Notes under the pieces: generated by a model
What the model saw: the letters and a program-made list of their open reading frames with translations, nothing else
What the model was told of the DNA's origin: nothing
The model's database searches: none
Program-made: the position numbers and the translations under genes
From: Fistularia commersonii
Lineage: Eukaryota; Chordata; Actinopteri; Syngnathiformes; Fistulariidae
Assembly (NCBI GenBank): GCA_037954325.1
Contig: JBBMNZ010000015.1
Location: forward strand, 6,294,501-6,358,500
Length of the DNA: 64,000 nucleotides
Reading direction: 5' to 3'
Shown: positions 58,760 to 64,000 of the stretch, one piece after another
Layout of the letters: each line of letters opens with the position of its first letter
Numbering within the stretch: the first letter of the stretch is position 1

Positions 58760-59742
58760 GTGTATTTTCCCCACTATAAGTCGCACTGGATTTTAAGGTG
58801 CATCTTCAATGAATGGTCTATTTTAAAATTTTTTCATATATAAGGCACACTGCATTATAAGGCGCATAGAATAGAAGCCACAGTAGCGGCTGGGGTTACA
58901 TTACGCATCCACTAGATGAAGCTGCGCTAAAGGGAATGTCAACAAAACAGGCAGATAAGTCAGTCAAACTTTATTAATACAATACAAACCAACATTCTGA
59001 CAACTCCGTTCACTCCCAAAACAAGTAAGTGCATTCGCAATAAGGTCCTGGACATACCAGTAGCTCTTACTGGCATTTGCGCTGCCTTCATTGAAAACAA
59101 TGTATTTCCAACTTCATTTGTCACAGTTCAAAGTTTTTCAAAATGAAACGAAAGAACCAAGAAGGGTTAAGTTTCCGTGCAAGTGTTGTTGCCTTCATTC
59201 AAATAGTGACAGTTATTACACTTCTACTTGCTGCTCTCTGTTCAACAACCCTCTATTCAAGTTCGTCCTCTATCTGTAGCTATCTTGGTTTGTTCCCTCG
59301 GAAACTCTTTGGTCTTCTTGGCGTAGATCATCTTGTTGCTTCCTCCTCTTCCGCACCATTGATTCATTAATGTTGAATTCTCTTGCTGCTGCTCTATTCT
59401 CGTGTTCTACTGCGTGACTGATAGCCTTGAGTTTAAACTCTGCATCGTAAGCGTGTCTCTTGAAAGGAGCCATTTTGGGGTCTTTACACACACACACACA
59501 CACACACACAAATGGAAATGGAAATGAAAATGCACGCTTCGCACAGTCATATATCCCAGCATGCTCCGCGCACTACTTCTTCTACGGGGGAATATGGAGT
59601 TGGCGGCTGCTTCCCATAGTTGTGAGACCCCTTGCGGCTCAATATTGATCCATACATAAGGCGCACCGGAGTATAAGGCGCACTGTCGGTTTTTGAGAAG
59701 ATTAAATGCTTTTAGGTGTGCCTTATAGTGCGGAAAATACGG
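58760..59742 (-). mobile_element. pogo-like (Tc1/mariner) DNA transposon, deleted copy
   Basis: Ends are imperfect inverted repeats: GTGTATTTTCCCCACTATAAG at 58760 and, in reverse complement, CCGTATTTTCCGCACTATAAG from 59742. Each is flanked by TA (58758-58759, 59743-59744), the Tc1/mariner target duplication. The minus strand from 59473 encodes a transposase start, MAPFKRHAYDAEFKLKAISH, then NRAAAREFNINESMVRKRRK, a pogo/CENP-B-type helix-turn-helix. The frame ends at 59270, so the DDE catalytic domain is absent. A (CA)n tract at 59486-59510 lies just before the start codon on that strand. Confidence 0.88.
59270..59473 (-). pseudogene. pogo-like transposase N-terminal fragment
   Basis: 67 codons from ATG (59473-59471). 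It covers only the DNA-binding helix-turn-helix (EFKLKAISHAVEH...RAAAREF...SMVRKRRK) and a short charged tail. In this family about 400 more residues with a DDE/D core would follow. They are missing here, so the protein could at most bind DNA. Confidence 0.8.
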
Positions 59743-60461
59743 TACATCGGAGCCATGGCATCGATGTTCATTTCGATATGTAGCAAATTCAAATTTGAAC
59801 TCGAGTGCTAGAGCTTTGATCATCCGTCCGACGTTGTATTGTGGAGATACTTGATGAGATATTAGTGCGATGAGGGTTTTACAAGTGCTGTGACTCAGTG
59901 GCTAAAGATGCAATTTACAGCTGAAGCTGGCAGGAATATTTCTCCATCCATTTATGGACGACAACTTCAATGGCAACTGATTCAAAGTAGATGAGATCTA
60001 TAAAACTGAATCAGGCCTGTGTGCATTCTTTTTTAGTAAATTAGTTAATGAATTATGAGTCAAGGCGCCCACTGCAAGTTTCATTAACTTTGTTTGATTA
60101 TGTACATTTTATGCAATGTCTATTTGCAATGAATTATATTTGAATGATATGTAAATGGATGTGTTACAGCCATCAATGATTAGCTTGTAGAACCAGTTTG
60201 TTGTGGGTTTATTTTCACTTCAAGGTCTTCCCTAATTAAGTAATTAAGCAAATATAGTCATAGAATATGACAGTTGACTTCAATCCTACTTTTAAGATTT
60301 TAAGACATTTTTAAAATTCACTAAATCTTTAGAATTTAAAAACAATCTAGCCCTAAGCCATCAGGCCCTGAATTGGGGTTAATTATTTGTGAGTATTGTT
60401 TTTCTTTTTTTAGCGGATCATGAATTGGCTAATGCTTGCAAGTAGAACATTGGTTCTATGA

Positions 60462-60905
60462 CGGTTGCATTGTTTTTTGTCATTGTTTGAAATGCTGTGA
60501 TATTTCTCACATACCCTTATAGGTCTGGATTTTTCACTTTGGTTGGAAACACATAGGAAAGAATGAATAATGCCAGATAAAGGGATCACGTGATCATTTA
60601 TAAAATGGTTAATGATTTTTTTTTTTTTTTCTTGAGATTCAAGATTTTTACTATCATATACATTGTAAGAATGTGGTGATTCGGACGACACAGTAAAATT
60701 CTCTGTTCCCTTCATAGCAGATGAATAGCACTATAGACACAACTGACACTAACACGGGACAATATGGTTTGGGAGACAGAGGGAAATTAAATTTAAAAAA
60801 AAAAAAAAAAAAGATAATTTTCCCTGATATTCCAAAGCTTTTATATTTTTTTTGTTATATCCTTCAAAATCATTTCAATTATATTTTCTTGCTCATCAAA
60901 AGCTG
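60462..60905. repeat. Duplicated non-coding block, unit 2b
   Basis: Matches 58090-58560 in the same orientation: GTCATTGTTTGAAATG, ATAGGTCTGGATTTTTCAC, AATGCCAGATAAAGGGAT, AAGAATGTGGTGATTCGGACGA, GACAATATGG..GGGAGACAGAGG and TTCAAAATCATTTCAAT. It appears to be the continuation of unit 2a, pushed 1.7 kb away by the pogo insertion and other sequence at 59745-60461. Confidence 0.75.
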
Positions 60906-61889
60906 TATGGAAGAGATAAGGCTGCAGCCTCCGAGATACAAAAAATTAGTGACCATTTGTTTTCATGGCCTTACGCCAACAGCTGATTCATAATGCTAGC
61001 CAGACAATATTTGTCGAACAATACAGATTTCACGGGAAAAAAGTTTGATTTATAAAGATGTAAGGAAGAGGCAATACAGACCAATCACTTGAAAATGGCG
61101 TTGTATCCAAAGCGTTTTTGTGAGGTGAGATCATGGCCTCTGACCTTCTCATCACAAGGGGCGCATTTGACTGCCGTTAATGAACTCTCCATCTCCGTAT
61201 CTCATTTGCCCTCCCCCATCGCGGGAGCTTGTCACCCCGTGTTCACGTCTCAGCGGCGAAGCCTACCAGCTGCCAGCCACTTCCAAGGAGCCTCACTCAA
61301 AAGGCACTTAAGCGGCCCGTCTTCTGGGCTCATCAAACGCTGCCCGGGGTGAACCGGGGAGCCATTCACAGCCAATTAGAGTGTATCACAGAACAAGCAT
61401 GGAAGCAATTCAAGCCTGGCAAATTAGCAGAGAAGCATGCCCCGCACTGATGGATCAGACGGACAGTCCCCTCCCGTTCGCCATGTTTTGCTGTGATTTC
61501 CCCCCGAAAACTCAGTAACATATAGCCACTTTTGACTTATTTCTGCTCTATAATTACATTTTGTGTCGCACACCTAAGAATTTAAGCTACCCCCCCTCCC
61601 CAGCGGTATCAGGAATCAATGCTCATCTGTAATTACGTCCGCCCGAAAACACACACAGCACCGCTTCGCTCCAGTTGCTTGGTTACAGAAAATACAGAGG
61701 AACAGCAGAAATGATGAAACCTATGAGGCAATTAAGTTTTTTTCAGAAATGCATGCTGTCGATCCCAACTTGTATCTCCATAGATTCTGTACTCAAACTA
61801 GAAACACAACACACATAGACCTAGTTTCTGATCAACTCTTCCATTTACATAACATAACCCAAACCCATCCTAAACCCTGGCAGTTATAT

Positions 61890-62005
61890 TCAGAAACTCC
61901 CCACAGGTCATTAGAATTGAAGAAGCCGCTCGGACGAGGGGGGAAATATCTTCAAGTGAGGACATTCAAGTCCAGTTGCCACTATAGGATTTCGACAAGT
62001 TTTCA
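61890..62005 (+). mobile_element. Fragment of a fish retroelement 3' tail (second copy)
   Basis: GAAGAAGCCGCTCGGACGAGGGGGGAAATATCTTCAAGTGAGGACATTCAAGTCCAGTTGCCACT (61917-61981) corresponds to 41218-41278. The GAAGAAGCC..CGGAYGAG..GAAA..TCTTCAAG order is a widespread fish repeat signature, possibly Penelope-related. Confidence 0.55.
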
Positions 62006-64000
62006 ACCCGGGTGACTGAGAACCTCCACAGACATAGAAGCACAACAGTTATGACTTAACAGCAAATCTGAAAGATATTGTAGATTTTCTAGAGACCTTT
62101 CTTTTCACGGCTCAGGTAAAACACGCTGCTACATTTGTATTTTTATCCACACGCTGCTTCGTGAGAAACACAGCACCACATGTCGTTGTTTGCTGATGTG
62201 CGAAAGGCTGGTGTGAACATTGAAAAGCTTTCTCAACATTCAATTGGAACAATTCCGCAGAAAAGTATGTGTGCCGTTAATTCTTTTCGTGCTATCGTGC
62301 AGCTTCTACTTGTTTTGGTGCCGCCCATGCTGCTCGACCTTGGAATCAGTATGGAATAGTAGTTCCCCCTTTGCGCATGTTGTACATAGTGATTTGTTAA
62401 AACATATATTACATATTTATACGTATCATTATCATGCAGCTGCTTCGGTAACACCTGCAACTGTTTATCTGTCTTGAATTCACCACTTGCAGCCGGGAAA
62501 GTCGTTTTATGTTTTCTCGTGATGCATCTCATGACTCATCAAGACCGCCACTTGGTCCACGTCGTAATTTTAAGATGCCTCAGTTGCTGCTTCTCTGCAC
62601 TAAGTAGCAACCTGGGACTTTGACAAATGTAGTAATAAATGTAGTTTATGGATCAGCAAAGAGTTTACGAAAGCCTCTCATGACTAAAAAAAAAACGATA
62701 AAATGTCATAATCGGGTGGATTCCTTCTGTACTATTGATGTCATTTAAATATACGCTAATAGATTCATACGTATTTGGCCTGATTTGTCAAGACTGCCAC
62801 TGGCGAGATTAACTTTATATGACGTAGAAGACTGCATGTCTTCATGTCGATCACTGTTTCACTCACCCATTCGAAATCTGAAAAAGACACTCAACACCAC
62901 ACACTTGCAGGCATGCCTTTTAATGTAATTTTTCCTTTGGCTCGCCTGTGGGCAGCCAGCACAAAGTTTTTTTGTCTTGCTGTATATGAAATCACGATGC
63001 AGGTTTTCCTGATTCTTCAGAGGTAATTATCTGTGAAAAGTGCAAGTTGGCGCCAGGCTCCTAGCGCAGGGAAACATGCTGTTTATGGACGTTTGCTGGT
63101 CCCATAATAGTAACAGATAGGCAGCAAGAGAGCGAGAGAGGTAGGCAACCCTCCGTTCCACCTGATGTTTTAAACATCAGGGCAGAATGAATCATACCCA
63201 TTGCAGCACATCAACCGATGTCCGACGCTCAAGTCTCCAAATCCCATAGTTATTGAATCAGGGATGGGCGGAGGAAAGTACGCTTCACTATATTGTGCCA
63301 TTTCTGTCTGTCGCACATGATTAACGGATATTTAATAGGCAGGTGGTTGTTTCACTGGATAGTTTGAAAATTGACAAAGTATGATGTTCACCGTGTTTGG
63401 TTGTAAACTAAGAAACGGGCGTGGCGAATAGTTGTTGGCAGGGTGAAAGCATGTATTTGCGAAAAAATAGACAAGCTCACACAGAGCAACAAAAATAATT
63501 CACAGCAGTTTTTACATGAAATTGGTGTTACATTTTATTTTTTGATTTACCGTATTACAATAAAACTGAAATAAATAAATCATATATACATATATAATAT
63601 CAATGCTATTGATATATGTTATTAATACTATTTTTAAATTAGCATTGTTGTATTAATGTTAATACTAATTCTATGTATATTTATTTGTGATACAAATACA
63701 TCATTAATACATTTATTTGGTTTTATTAAAAAAAAAAACACAAGCTAGCAGAAATTTTATTAATATTTGCATAGGTAATACAGATATTGATCATAATCTT
63801 TCATGCCAGTTCGAGTTATAACACAAAGAAGCAATGTATGCATTGAATACCACTTCTCATCAATGTATGATGTATCATAAAATTACCTTCAATTAGCTAA
63901 ATTTCAAACCTTATTAAATTTAATTTGATTTTTTTTAATTTCACAATTAAAGAATTTTATAAGACTCCACAAACATGTAATGCTGCTAACACTGGAAATC

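Larger units (their letters stand above)
54515..64000 (+). other. adck1: adck1 intron 3 (partial)
   Basis: No further adck1 exon is visible, so the remaining 9.5 kb is read as intron. A large third intron is plausible because the mammalian gene spans over 100 kb. It holds the repeats listed separately. 61080-61450 and 61620-61700 are the least AT-rich, non-repetitive parts and show no coding match. 62030-64000 holds nothing recognisable apart from AT-rich DNA. Confidence 0.6.

Overview
The window looks like teleost fish nuclear DNA, most likely from a spiny-rayed fish. It has spliced vertebrate genes with GT..AG introns, long AT-rich non-coding stretches, many CA/TA/GGAT microsatellites, and the usual fish mix of 5'-truncated LINEs (RTE/Rex3-like and L2/Rex1-like), tRNA-headed SINEs, hAT and pogo-like DNA transposons. 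There is no sign of bacterial operons, rRNA, CRISPR arrays or viral genes.

Two protein-coding genes are supported, both on the + strand. The first is a complete six-coding-exon TRIM E3 ubiquitin ligase at 35635-46775: RING, B-box2, coiled coil and PRY/SPRY, 520 residues, including the characteristic 23-nt exon. The second is the 5' end of adck1 (aarF/UbiB-family atypical kinase of mitochondria). It has a CpG-containing promoter with a near-consensus ZNF143/SBF motif at 50607-50625, a probable 5' UTR exon, a start exon at 52332-52471 and a second coding exon at 54431-54514. I find no further adck1 exon before 64000, so the last 9.5 kb reads as intron 3 and the gene continues outside the window.

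Layout. 1-35 kb is a gene-free accessory region. It holds an RTE-type LINE split by an L2-like LINE (0.9-3.2 kb), an internally deleted hAT copy (5.6-6.5 kb), a LINE 3' end (11.1-11.6 kb), a second RTE-type LINE on the minus strand (16.0-18.0 kb), SINE copies, a long L2-like LINE carrying endonuclease and reverse transcriptase remnants (25.9-29.05 kb), and a hAT element with perfect 14-bp terminal inverted repeats and a perfect 8-bp target duplication (32.8-34.2 kb). 35.6-46.8 kb is the TRIM gene; its intron 5 contains a Rex3-like element lying between two copies of a duplicated segment. 47-50 kb is a SINE and microsatellite spacer. 50.4-64 kb is the adck1 promoter and first introns, which contain hAT fragments, an RTE tail, a TA-flanked pogo-like transposon and a tandemly duplicated non-coding block.

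The two genes have no evident shared pathway: one acts in ubiquitin signalling, often innate immunity in fish, and the other in mitochondria. No new multi-gene system is visible. The most instructive signals are transposon biology: nested insertions, stepwise loss of an autonomous hAT towards a MITE-like form, SINE/LINE tail sharing, and repeats that carry microsatellites.
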